The position numbers and the translations under genes were made by a program. From contig DASYSL010000076.1 in assembly GCA_036003365.1 (NCBI GenBank), forward strand, positions 1 to 18,022: a stretch of DNA of 18,022 nucleotides, read 5' to 3'. Within the stretch, counting starts at the first letter, position 1. Each line of letters starts with the position of its first letter. The notes under the pieces are model-generated. The model was given only the letters and a program-made list of their open reading frames with translations. It did no database searches and was not told the DNA's origin. The DNA is from DASYSL01 sp036003365. Its GTDB lineage: Bacteria > Eisenbacteria > RBG-16-71-46 > DASYSL01. Of this stretch, positions 1-6,372 are shown piece after piece.

Positions 1-66
1 GGTGGCGTGGTGGTCCATGTAGATCGGGGTCCGGACCGGGCTCGAGCCAGCGGGCGCAGGTTCCAT
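1..66 (-). CDS. Cysteine desulfurase (NifS/IscS family), N-terminal fragment
   Basis: Only the first 22 codons lie in the window; the rest is beyond base 1. Reading the minus strand from the ATG at 66 gives a peptide ending TPIYMDHHAT, the conserved N-terminal signature of class V aminotransferase-fold cysteine desulfurases (PIYLDHHAT-type). These PLP enzymes take sulfur from cysteine for Fe-S cluster and thio-cofactor assembly. The start is supported by a GAGG ribosome binding site at 72-75, five bases upstream. A TGC-TAAGAT extended -10 overlaps that site (76-84), so the transcript could be nearly leaderless. Too little sequence is present to separate IscS, NifS and SufS; the DHHAT form favours IscS/NifS over SufS. 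Confidence 0.8.
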   Translation of the reverse strand, partial: MEPAPAGSSPVRTPIYMDHHAT

Positions 67-75
67 TGTGGCCTC

Positions 76-84
76 ATCTTAGCA
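76..84 (-). promoter_or_regulatory. Extended -10 promoter element for the cysteine desulfurase gene
   Basis: On the minus strand TGC-TAAGAT forms an extended -10 element. Nine bases separate it from the ATG at 66, so transcription would begin only a few bases before the start codon. No clear -35 box was seen. The same nine-base spacing occurs before the ABC ATPase gene at 8028. Confidence 0.35.
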
Positions 85-103
85 CCGCCGGCCCGGCTCC
101 GGG

Positions 104-132
104 TTGCGTCCCGCGGGGGGGCCCGCTAGAGT
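104..132 (+). promoter_or_regulatory. Putative sigma70-type promoter for the first beta-barrel gene
   Basis: TTGCGT (104-109) and TAGAGT (127-132) are separated by 17 bases, about 80 bases upstream of the ATG at 212. Each box keeps the most conserved positions (TTG; TA...T). The spacer is very GC-rich. This is a pattern match only. Confidence 0.35.
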
Positions 133-211
133 CGGCCTTGCCCTCGCTTCCGCCCCCGCCGGGAGATTTCTTCCGAATCCAGACACTCTTGCTTCGAGGA
201 GGACGGACCGA

Positions 212-781
212 ATGTTCTCGACCCTCCGTACGGGATGGATTGCGGTGGCCCTCTCGGTCATGGGCGGGCTGTTCGCGACCGCGGCGCAGGCGGGCCCGCC
301 GTCGATGTCGTTCTATGCGGGCTACGGAAAGATGATGGAAGACGGAGCGCCCAACGGCAATCTCGCCTTCCATGCCAATGCGTTCATGATGGCCAATCCG
401 GTGATCGGCGTGGGCGCCGAGGGCGGCTACGCCTGGCTCGGCTCGCAGACGTTCGCCGCGCCGATCGGTGAGCTCAAGCAGAACGTGTGGCACCTGACGG
501 GCAATGTGCGCGTGCGCGGCGTTCAGGGCAGCATGCGTCCCTACGGCATCGGCGGGCTCGGCGTCTATGGCCTGCACGTGTCGGACGACGTGGGCTCGGA
601 CGACGCCACCAAGTTCGGGTTCAACATCGGGGCCGGCATCTCGCACAAGTTCCCCGACAGCTCCACCGGTCTGGGCCTCGAGGCGCGCTGGCACATGGTG
701 CCCAACGGCGCCGTGAACGGCGCGGGCGAGGAATCGACCCTCGACATCATGACCATCACCGCCGGCGTCGATTTCAACTAG
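212..781 (+). CDS. Secreted outer-membrane beta-barrel protein, OmpW/OmpA-barrel-like
   Basis: A 189-residue protein with a typical Sec signal peptide: a short basic start, a hydrophobic core, and a likely cleavage site after ATAAQA (residue 27). The mature part is rich in alternating hydrophobic and polar residues with many Gly and aromatic residues, for example SMSFYAGYGKMM, PYGIGGLGVYGL and a C-terminal strand TITAGVDFN. This is the pattern of a small eight-strand outer-membrane barrel. No specific substrate can be named. The ATG at 212 was chosen because GAGGAGGA (196-203) sits eight bases upstream and it starts the signal peptide; the open frame extends further upstream without support. 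It converges with a second barrel gene and shares its terminator. The family is general, so only the barrel architecture is claimed. Confidence 0.75.
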   Translation: MFSTLRTGWIAVALSVMGGLFATAAQAGPPSMSFYAGYGKMMEDGAPNGNLAFHANAFMMANPVIGVGAEGGYAWLGSQTFAAPIGELKQNVWHLTGNVRVRGVQGSMRPYGIGGLGVYGLHVSDDVGSDDATKFGFNIGAGISHKFPDSSTGLGLEARWHMVPNGAVNGAGEESTLDIMTITAGVDFN

Positions 782-797
782 CGGCATCGCAGCGTAG

Positions 798-840
798 AAA
801 AACCAAGGGCCCCGGAGCGATCCGGGGCCCTCGCGTTTTT
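798..840. terminator. Bidirectional intrinsic terminator between convergent barrel genes
   Basis: A perfect 10-bp stem, GGGCCCCGGA (807-816) and TCCGGGGCCC (821-830), encloses a GCGA loop. TTTTT follows at 836-840 on the plus strand, and AAAAA at 798-802 gives a T-run for minus-strand transcripts. It lies between the stops of the genes ending at 781 and 855, so it can end both. Confidence 0.88.
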
Positions 841-854
841 CGGTGTCTTCCGCC

Positions 855-1340
855 TCACATCGGGAAATTCCAGCCCACCATCACCTTGGCATCCGGGATG
901 TCGCCGATGCCGAGGCGCAGCTCGGTGAACAGATGCGATCCGCTCTTCTGACGGAAGCGCAGGCCGCCGAGCAGGTTCACGCCCAACTCGCTCTCGGAGC
1001 CGCCGCCGACGTCGTTGTTGAAGTCGAAGAAGGCGAGGCCGATGCCACCGCCGACGTACGGATTCCAGTTCGGGCCGGCGTTGTCGAAGTGATAGTCGAG
1101 ATCGGCGTTGAGCTGCAGCGTGGTGACGTTGTCGCCGACGCCGAGCTCGACGTTGGGAGAGATGGCGAGCCCACGCGCCGACTCGAGCGGCAGGTTGATC
1201 TGCCCGCCGATGACGAACTGGTCGGGGTTGATGCTCAGTCCGACGCGCGGACCGATTTCGTTGTTGGTGGTCGTTTGCGCCGACGCCTGACTCACGCCCG
1301 TGAGGGTCAGGATCGCGACGGCCAAGGCGAGAAGCTTCAC
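855..1340 (-). CDS. Secreted outer-membrane beta-barrel protein
   Basis: A 161-residue protein starting with GTG. A Sec signal peptide (residues 1-21, cleavage after SQASA) is followed by a Gly- and Asn-rich beta-strand region with repeated strand-turn units, such as GPRVGLSINPDQFVIGGQI, NPYVGGGIGLAFFDF and LLGGLRFRQ. It ends in an aromatic final strand, VMVGWNFPM. This fits a small outer-membrane barrel of the general OmpW/porin-like type, but its role cannot be assigned. The GTG is decided by a near-perfect Shine-Dalgarno AAGGAGGT (1353-1346 on the minus strand), five bases upstream. A TTGGCG/TATACT promoter lies about 75 bases further upstream. It is not obviously a duplicate of the barrel gene at 212, although the two are convergent. 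Confidence 0.75.
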   Translation of the reverse strand: MKLLALAVAILTLTGVSQASAQTTTNNEIGPRVGLSINPDQFVIGGQINLPLESARGLAISPNVELGVGDNVTTLQLNADLDYHFDNAGPNWNPYVGGGIGLAFFDFNNDVGGGSESELGVNLLGGLRFRQKSGSHLFTELRLGIGDIPDAKVMVGWNFPM

Positions 1341-1414
1341 CGGGAACCTCCTTGGTCAGAGGGGACTCTCGGGCCGGATCGCGGGCTCCCGGCCCTGGGG
1401 CGGCGAACGGGGGC

Positions 1415-1442
1415 AGTATAGCCGTTGGAAAGATGCCGCCAA
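1415..1442 (-). promoter_or_regulatory. Putative sigma70 promoter for the minus-strand barrel gene
   Basis: On the minus strand TTGGCG (1442-1437) and TATACT (1420-1415) are 16 bases apart. TATACT matches five of six consensus bases. A start near 1408 would leave a leader of about 68 bases before the GTG at 1340. Confidence 0.5.
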
Positions 1443-1465
1443 GACGGGCGATCGCCTCATGCCCC

Positions 1466-1494
1466 TTGCGTACTGCACAAATGTGCAGTACGCT
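1466..1494 (+). promoter_or_regulatory. Palindromic LexA-like operator over the promoter of the polymerase operon
   Basis: Two perfect 12-base arms, GCGTACTGCACA (1468-1479) and TGTGCAGTACGC (1482-1493), flank a two-base AA centre. The core TGCAC-AAAT-GTGCA fits the LexA-box form TGCNC-N4-GTGCA that I recall from Fibrobacter. A weak promoter match, TTGCGT (1466-1471) with 17 bases to TACGCT (1489-1494), lies exactly over the palindrome, so a bound repressor would block transcription. The site is about 50 bases upstream of the first gene of a DUF6504/Y-family/DnaE operon, which is the expected place for an SOS operator. The palindrome is certain; its assignment to LexA is inferred. Confidence 0.65.
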
Positions 1495-1542
1495 GTCTCC
1501 ACGAACTGGAAGAGAGCTTCGAAACCAACGGGGAAGACGACC

Positions 1543-1797
1543 GTGCGGGTGGAAAGGTTGAACGAGCCGATTCGCGTGCGAGCCGATTTCGCGGGCGGAA
1601 CGGTCACGCCTCTGGCTCTGGCCCGCGGCACGCAGAGCTTCCGGGTTCTGCGCGTGAACGCGCGCTGGGCGGACCGTCAAGGTAAGGAGCGGCTGCATTA
1701 CTTCGCCTGCACCGTGCCTTCGGGCGACGTCTACGAGCTGTGCCTGAACGCGCACGATCTCACCTGGCGCCTCACCTCGGTGATGCTCGAGGGCTAG
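1543..1797 (+). CDS. DUF6504-like small protein of the polymerase operon
   Basis: An 84-residue protein of unknown function. It opens with the block LNEPIRVRADFAGG, continues through a core with an aromatic-rich segment (VLRVNARWADRQGKERLHYF), and ends YELCLNAHDLTWRLTSVMLEG. This order resembles DUF6504 proteins, which are small, probably beta-rich and often encoded beside Y-family polymerases and DnaE2. GTG at 1543 was chosen because GGGGAAG (1530-1536) is six bases upstream and because it lies downstream of the operator at 1468-1493. The in-frame ATG at 1459 would put the operator inside the coding region. TTG 1558 is another possible start. The stop is 11 bases before the Y-family gene, so they are almost certainly cotranscribed. 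It takes the position that imuA has in classical mutagenesis cassettes but is far too short to be a RecA/ImuA homologue. Confidence 0.6.
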   Translation: MRVERLNEPIRVRADFAGGTVTPLALARGTQSFRVLRVNARWADRQGKERLHYFACTVPSGDVYELCLNAHDLTWRLTSVMLEG

Positions 1798-1808
1798 GGA
1801 GCGCCAGC

Positions 1809-3014
1809 GTGGGCTATCGCGTGCTGCACGTGGACATCGACGCCTTCTTCGCGTCGGTCGAGCAGGTGCGCGATCCGCGCCTGGCGAAGCGCCCGGTCAT
1901 CGTGGGCAACGGCGTCATCGCCTCGTGCTCGTACGAGGCGCGCGCTTTCGGGCTGCGAGCTGGCATGTCACTCGCCGAAGCGGCGCGGCTCTGCCCGCAG
2001 GCCGTGGTGCTCGACGGCCACTATCCCACCTACCGCGCCTTCGCCGAGCGCGTGTACGCGCAGGTGGCGGCCCTTTCGCCCTGTCTCGATACGTATCTCG
2101 ACGAGTGCTACGCCGATCTCTGTGGCACCGAGCGCCTCCACGGCGATCCGCTGGCGCGCGCGCGGGCCCTGGCGACGGCCATCCGCGACGACACCGGTCT
2201 CGGCGTCACCATCGGCCTCGGGCCCAACCGCATGCTGGCCAAGATGGCGGGCAAGCGCACCAAGCCCGCGGGCCTGGGCGCGGTCACGGCCGACGAGGCC
2301 GACGCCTTCCTCGAGCCGCTCCCGGTGGGCGACCTCCTGGGCGTGGGCCCGGCGCACAGGCGCGAGCTCGAGGACATGAATGTGCGCACGGTGGCCGATC
2401 TGCGCCGCCTGCCGCGCGAAACGCTCGCCGCCTTGTTCGGCGCGCACGGCGAGGCGCTGTACGAGCGGGCCCGGGGACGCGATTCGCGCGCGCTCACGCC
2501 GCGCGAGGTGCCGCTCTCCATCAGTCGCGAGACGGCGTTCCACCACGACACGGCCGATCTCGACGAGATCGAGGGCACGCTGAGCTACCTCACCGCTCGC
2601 GCCTGCCGCGCGGCGCGCGAGCTGGGCATCGCCGCGCGCCTGGTCGAGGTGCACGTGGGCTACGCCGACGGCGTGTCGGAGCGCGGCTCGGCGGGATTGC
2701 GCCGTCCCACCGCACTCGATCCCGACCTCGAGCCGGTGGCTTGGGGCTTGCTGCGGCGGCTCCATCGGCGGCGCGTGCTGGTGCGCCGCGCCGGGGTCAA
2801 GCTCTCGCGCTTCGCCGCCGCCGGACCGTCGCAGCTCGATCTTCTCGAAGCCGACGACGGCGGCCGCTCGGAGCGCCTGGTCGAAGGGTTGGACGGCGTG
2901 CGCGACCGCTTCGGCGACGGTGCCGTCATCTCGGGACGCTCCGTGCATCTCCTCGGACGATTGGAGCGCACCACGCATGGCTTCGTCCTTCGTACCCCTT
3001 CGCTCACGAAGTAA
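1809..3014 (+). CDS. Y-family translesion DNA polymerase (DinB/Pol IV-like)
   Basis: A 401-residue Y-family polymerase that copies damaged DNA with low fidelity. The palm motif HVDIDAFFASVE (residues 7-18) carries the first catalytic Asp (D9) and the steric-gate Phe pair. SCSYEARAFGLRAGM is the finger motif. YLDECYADLCG (D98, E99) supplies the other metal ligands, so the active site is intact, unlike ImuB, which lacks them. A helix-hairpin-helix (VGDLLGVGPAHRRELEDM) and a little-finger domain follow. QLDLL (residues 342-346) matches the beta-clamp binding consensus. GTG at 1809 is preceded by AGGGAG (1796-1801), overlapping the stop of the DUF6504-like gene. The 3' end overlaps the DnaE-type gene by 38 bases, indicating coupled translation. 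Regulation is probably by DNA damage through the upstream palindrome. Confidence 0.9.
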   Translation: MGYRVLHVDIDAFFASVEQVRDPRLAKRPVIVGNGVIASCSYEARAFGLRAGMSLAEAARLCPQAVVLDGHYPTYRAFAERVYAQVAALSPCLDTYLDECYADLCGTERLHGDPLARARALATAIRDDTGLGVTIGLGPNRMLAKMAGKRTKPAGLGAVTADEADAFLEPLPVGDLLGVGPAHRRELEDMNVRTVADLRRLPRETLAALFGAHGEALYERARGRDSRALTPREVPLSISRETAFHHDTADLDEIEGTLSYLTARACRAARELGIAARLVEVHVGYADGVSERGSAGLRRPTALDPDLEPVAWGLLRRLHRRRVLVRRAGVKLSRFAAAGPSQLDLLEADDGGRSERLVEGLDGVRDRFGDGAVISGRSVHLLGRLERTTHGFVLRTPSLTK

Positions 3015-6000
3015 GGGCTCGCTCTTGCGCGGCACGGCCGACCCGGCGCGGCTCGCCGTGGCGGCCGCCGAGCGCGGCTATGAAGCCCTCGCGCTCACGG
3101 ACCGCGACGGGCTGTATGGCGCCATCGCCTTCGTCCAGGCGGCGCGCGAGCACGGGGTGAAGCCCGTGCTCGGCGTCGAGCTGGGGCCGGGTACGGCGGG
3201 CAAGCATGCGGCGGCCGAGGGCGCGGCCGGCGATCGCGAGTCGACGCTCGTGGCCTTGGCGCGAGACCGCGCGGGCTATGCGAGCCTGTGCCGGTTGATC
3301 AGCGCGCGCCATGCCGCCGGTGCGGGCGAGTCGCTGGAGGACTCGTGCGCGCGCGCCGGCCCCGGGCTGCACCTGGTGGCGCTCGATGGGCTGGCCGCCG
3401 GACGGCTGGTGGCGCGGCGCCAGGTGGCGCGCGAGGACGGCGACGTGGAAGCGGCGCGGGCGCTCGACCGCGTGTGGCTCGGCGTGTCGCGGCCCGGACC
3501 CGGCGGCATGCAGGCGCGCGCCGCCGAGGACGCCGCGCGCCGTCTCGGCGTGCCCGCGGTCGCGCTGGGCGACGTGGCCTTCCTCGACCCGGTCGAGCCC
3601 GGGCTCGAAGATCTGCTCACCGCCGTGCGCACCAACGCCATGCTGGGGGCGAGGCCCAAGCGCGCCGCGCCTGCGCCCGGGCACTTGATGGGCGCCGAGG
3701 AGGAGACGCGGCGCTGGCTGCCGTTTCGCAATCTGCTCGACAACAATCGCCGCCTCGCGGCCGATTGCCGCGTCGATCTCGAATTGGGGGTGCCGCGCTT
3801 TCCGGCGCCCGATCTGCCGGCGGGCGAGACCGCTTATGCGCGCCTCTACCGCGCTTGTCAGGAGGGGCTCGCGCGCCGCTACCCGTCGCCGCCGCGCGCC
3901 GCGGTGCGCCGCCTCGCGGTCGAGCTCGATCTCATCGACCGCCTCGGCTTCACGCCCTACTTCCTGCTCGTCGCCGACATCGTGGGCTTCGCGCGCGGGC
4001 GCGGCATCCCCACGGTGGGGCGCGGCTCGGGCGCCAGCTCGCTCGTGGCCTACGTGCTCGGCATCACCAACGTCGATCCCGTGCGCTATCGGCTCGCTTT
4101 CGAGCGCTTCCTGCATCCGGCGCGGCGCGACTGCCCCGATCTCGACATCGATCTCTGCTGGCGCCGCCGCGACGAGGTGATCGATCACGTCTATCGCGCT
4201 TACGGTGCGGCGCGCGTGGCCATGATCTCGACCCACTGCACGCTGGGCGCCAGGGCCGCGTTCCGCGAGGCGGCGCGCGTGTCGGGCGTGGCGCCGACCG
4301 AGGTCGATGGCGCGGCCAAGCTCGTGCCGCGCGACGCCGAGGGCGTGGGCGCGGTGCGCGCCGCGCTCGCCGCCGATCCGCGCGGGCGCGTGCTGCTGGC
4401 CGAGCGCGGAGGGCCGTGGCCGGGCATCGCCGCGCGCGCCGACCAGCTGGTCGGGCTCGTCGACCACCTCGGCATCCATCCCGGCGGCCTCGTGATCGCC
4501 GACACGGCCTTGACCGATTACCTCCCGCTCGAGACCGCGACCAAGGGCATCGTGGTCAGCCAGTACGAGATGCACGCGGTCGAGGCGGTGGGGCTCGTGA
4601 AGATGGATCTGCTCGGCAATCGCGCGCTGACGGAGATCGGCGACACGCTCGATCTCGTGGGCGAGCGCACCGGCACGCGCCCGGTGGTCGATCCGCCGCC
4701 CGACGGTGACGCGCGTGCTGCGGCACTGATCGCGGCGGGAGACACGCTGGGCGCTTTCCAGCTCGAGTCGCCGGGCATGCGCAATCTCCTGCGCATGCTG
4801 CGCGCGCGCTCGGTCGATGAGACCATCGCCGCGGTGGCGCTCATCCGCCCGGGACCGGCCGGATCGGGAATGAAAGATGCGTACGTGAAGCGGGCCCGCG
4901 GGCTCGAGCCCGCGCGCTACCTGCACCCGCGCCTCGAGCCGTTGCTCTCGGAGAACCACGGTGTCCTCCTCTACGAGGAAGACGTGATGGCGGTGGCGGC
5001 CGCGCTCGCCGACTGGACGCTCGCCGAGGGTGATCTCTTCCGCCGCGCGCTCGGCGGCGCCAAGACGGCCGAGGAGCGCGAGCCGGTGCGCCGCGTGTTC
5101 CTGGCGCGGCTCGCCGAGCGTGGCGTGGAGGAGAGCGTGGCGCGGGCTGCGTGGGAGGATCTCTCGCGCTTCGCCGCCTACTCGTTCTGTAAGGCGCACG
5201 CGGCCGGCTATGGCGTGCTCGCCTACCAGGCGGCGTATCTCAAGGCGCGCTGGCCCGCGGCCTTCGCCGTGGCGCTGCTCGCCAACCACGCTGGCATGTA
5301 TCCGCTGTGGGTGCACGTGGCCGATGCCGAGCGCCACGGCGTGCGCTTCCGGCTGCCCTGCGTGAATCGCTCGGCCGACCAAGCGACGCTCGAGCCCGAG
5401 GGCGATCCCGAGACGGGCCCGGTGCGGCTCGGGCTCGCGCTCGTGCGCGAGCTCTCGGAAGCGACGCGCACGCGGCTCCTGCGCGCGCGCGAGGCCGGCG
5501 GTGCGTTCGGCTCTCTTGCCGACTTCCTGGCCCGTGCGCGTCCCGCGCTCGTCGAAGCGCAGAACCTCATCGCCGCGGGCGCGCTCGACGGCCTCGGCCG
5601 CACGCGCGCCAGCTTACGCTGCGAAGCCCAGGCCACGCATGCGCGCTATGCGGGGGCCGAAGAGGAGGGGGCGTTCGCGGTGCGTCGCTCGCCGGTGGCG
5701 GTCCCCGAGCTGCCGGAGTTCGAGCTGGCGAGGCTCTGGCTCCTCGAGTGGCAGGCGCTCGGTGTCGGAGTGCGCGCTCATCCGGTCGAGCTGGCCGCAC
5801 CCGACCTGGCGCCCGACGGCGAGCCGCCGTGGAGTCTCGAGCAGCGCAAGCGCGCGCGCGCCGCCGCGGGACTGGCGCCCGCGGCCGACGTGGAGCGGCG
5901 CGTGGGCGAGCGCGTGCGCGTGGCCGGGCTCCTCGCCGCCGCGCGGCGCGTGGCCACCACACGCGGTGACACGATGCTCTTCCTCACGCTCGACGATGGC

Positions 6001-6177
6001 ACCGGGCTCGTCGAGTGCACGCTCTTTCCCGACGCCTACCGCCGCGCCATGGGGCGCTTGTCGGGGCTCGGTCCGTTCGTCGCCGAAGGGCGCGTCGAGT
6101 CAGCGCACGGCGCCGTGACGCTCAACGCGGAGCGGGTGGAGCGCTACGCGCCGCGGCGCGCGGCGGTGACTTCGTGA
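2977..6177 (+). CDS. DnaE2/ImuC-like error-prone DNA polymerase III alpha subunit
   Basis: A 1066-residue C-family polymerase, the length of DnaE2 rather than replicative DnaE (about 1160). The order is PHP remnant (1 to about 250), palm with GRGSGASSLVAYVLG and PDLDIDL (D388, D390, D392), KMDLLGNRALTEI (D544, third catalytic Asp), fingers with GAFQLESPGMRNLLRML and LLYEEDVMAV, FCKAHAAGYGVLAYQ, a helix-hairpin-helix, and an OB fold (VRVAGLLAAARRV to the C-terminus). The catalytic residues are present. The PHP metal site is degenerate: the usual LHxHS is LRSRS and the usual TDH is TDR, so PHP phosphatase or exonuclease activity is unlikely. ATG 2977 matches the family N-terminus (FVPLRSRS...SLLRG), has GGAG ten bases upstream, and overlaps the Y-family gene by 38 bases. 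Its likely job is extension past lesions after the Y-family enzyme inserts a base. Confidence 0.9.
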   Translation: MASSFVPLRSRSKGSLLRGTADPARLAVAAAERGYEALALTDRDGLYGAIAFVQAAREHGVKPVLGVELGPGTAGKHAAAEGAAGDRESTLVALARDRAGYASLCRLISARHAAGAGESLEDSCARAGPGLHLVALDGLAAGRLVARRQVAREDGDVEAARALDRVWLGVSRPGPGGMQARAAEDAARRLGVPAVALGDVAFLDPVEPGLEDLLTAVRTNAMLGARPKRAAPAPGHLMGAEEETRRWLPFRNLLDNNRRLAADCRVDLELGVPRFPAPDLPAGETAYARLYRACQEGLARRYPSPPRAAVRRLAVELDLIDRLGFTPYFLLVADIVGFARGRGIPTVGRGSGASSLVAYVLGITNVDPVRYRLAFERFLHPARRDCPDLDIDLCWRRRDEVIDHVYRAYGAARVAMISTHCTLGARAAFREAARVSGVAPTEVDGAAKLVPRDAEGVGAVRAALAADPRGRVLLAERGGPWPGIAARADQLVGLVDHLGIHPGGLVIADTALTDYLPLETATKGIVVSQYEMHAVEAVGLVKMDLLGNRALTEIGDTLDLVGERTGTRPVVDPPPDGDARAAALIAAGDTLGAFQLESPGMRNLLRMLRARSVDETIAAVALIRPGPAGSGMKDAYVKRARGLEPARYLHPRLEPLLSENHGVLLYEEDVMAVAAALADWTLAEGDLFRRALGGAKTAEEREPVRRVFLARLAERGVEESVARAAWEDLSRFAAYSFCKAHAAGYGVLAYQAAYLKARWPAAFAVALLANHAGMYPLWVHVADAERHGVRFRLPCVNRSADQATLEPEGDPETGPVRLGLALVRELSEATRTRLLRAREAGGAFGSLADFLARARPALVEAQNLIAAGALDGLGRTRASLRCEAQATHARYAGAEEEGAFAVRRSPVAVPELPEFELARLWLLEWQALGVGVRAHPVELAAPDLAPDGEPPWSLEQRKRARAAAGLAPAADVERRVGERVRVAGLLAAARRVATTRGDTMLFLTLDDGTGLVECTLFPDAYRRAMGRLSGLGPFVAEGRVESAHGAVTLNAERVERYAPRRAAVTS

Positions 6178-6250
6178 GGAAGGTAGGGGCTCGGTCGCCA
6201 GGCGATGACGCGGGAGCGGTGCGGCGAGCTTGATCCAGTAGGCTGCCGGG

Positions 6251-6314
6251 GAAACGGTGAAGTCCCAGAAAGGGTAAGTGGGCACCTTACTCGGAGGACC
6301 CACTTCACCGTTTC
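6251..6314. repeat. Palindromic intergenic repeat unit 1
   Basis: Perfect 13-base inverted arms, GAAACGGTGAAGT (6251-6263) and ACTTCACCGTTTC (6302-6314), enclose 38 bases. That interior holds a smaller imperfect hairpin around GTAAGTGGGCACCTTAC. The right part, GAGGACCCACTTCACCGTT (6294-6312), is repeated exactly at 6342-6360. It resembles extragenic palindromes that are often mobilised by REP-associated Y1 transposases; none is encoded in this window. It lies just after the DnaE-type gene and may also stop transcription. Confidence 0.75.
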
Positions 6315-6320
6315 AAGACG

Positions 6321-6360
6321 GAAGAATGGGTCCCTTTCGCCGAGGACCCACTTCACCGTT
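6321..6360. repeat. Palindromic intergenic repeat unit 2
   Basis: A hairpin with arms GAAG-(AA bulge)-TGGGTCC (6321-6333) and GGACCCACTTC (6344-6354) and a ten-base loop. It ends with the same 19-base block as unit 1 (6342-6360), repeated at a 48-base period. It lies between the convergent ends of the DnaE-type gene (6177) and the NRDE gene (6373). Confidence 0.7.
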
Positions 6361-6372
6361 CCCGGTGAGTGG

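Noticed and set aside
74..787. Minus-strand open frame opposite the first beta-barrel gene
   Set aside because: It is an antisense shadow with His/Arg-rich composition and no domain; the plus-strand gene has a signal peptide and ribosome binding site.
1459..1542. ATG at 1459 as start of the DUF6504-like gene
   Set aside because: It would place the 26-base palindrome and the promoter-like boxes inside the coding region; GTG 1543 has a ribosome binding site and begins at the family-like block.
1809..3014. Assignment of the Y-family protein as ImuB
   Set aside because: ImuB lacks the catalytic carboxylates, while D9, D98 and E99 are present here.
3004..5382. Long minus-strand open frame (792 codons) opposite the DnaE-type gene
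   Set aside because: It is the antisense shadow of a clearly recognised gene; long stop-free antisense frames are expected at this GC content, and the translation shows no known domain.
6294..6360. Possible CRISPR-like direct repeats
   Set aside because: Only two direct copies exist, each is part of a larger palindrome, an inverted copy is also present, and no cas genes are nearby.
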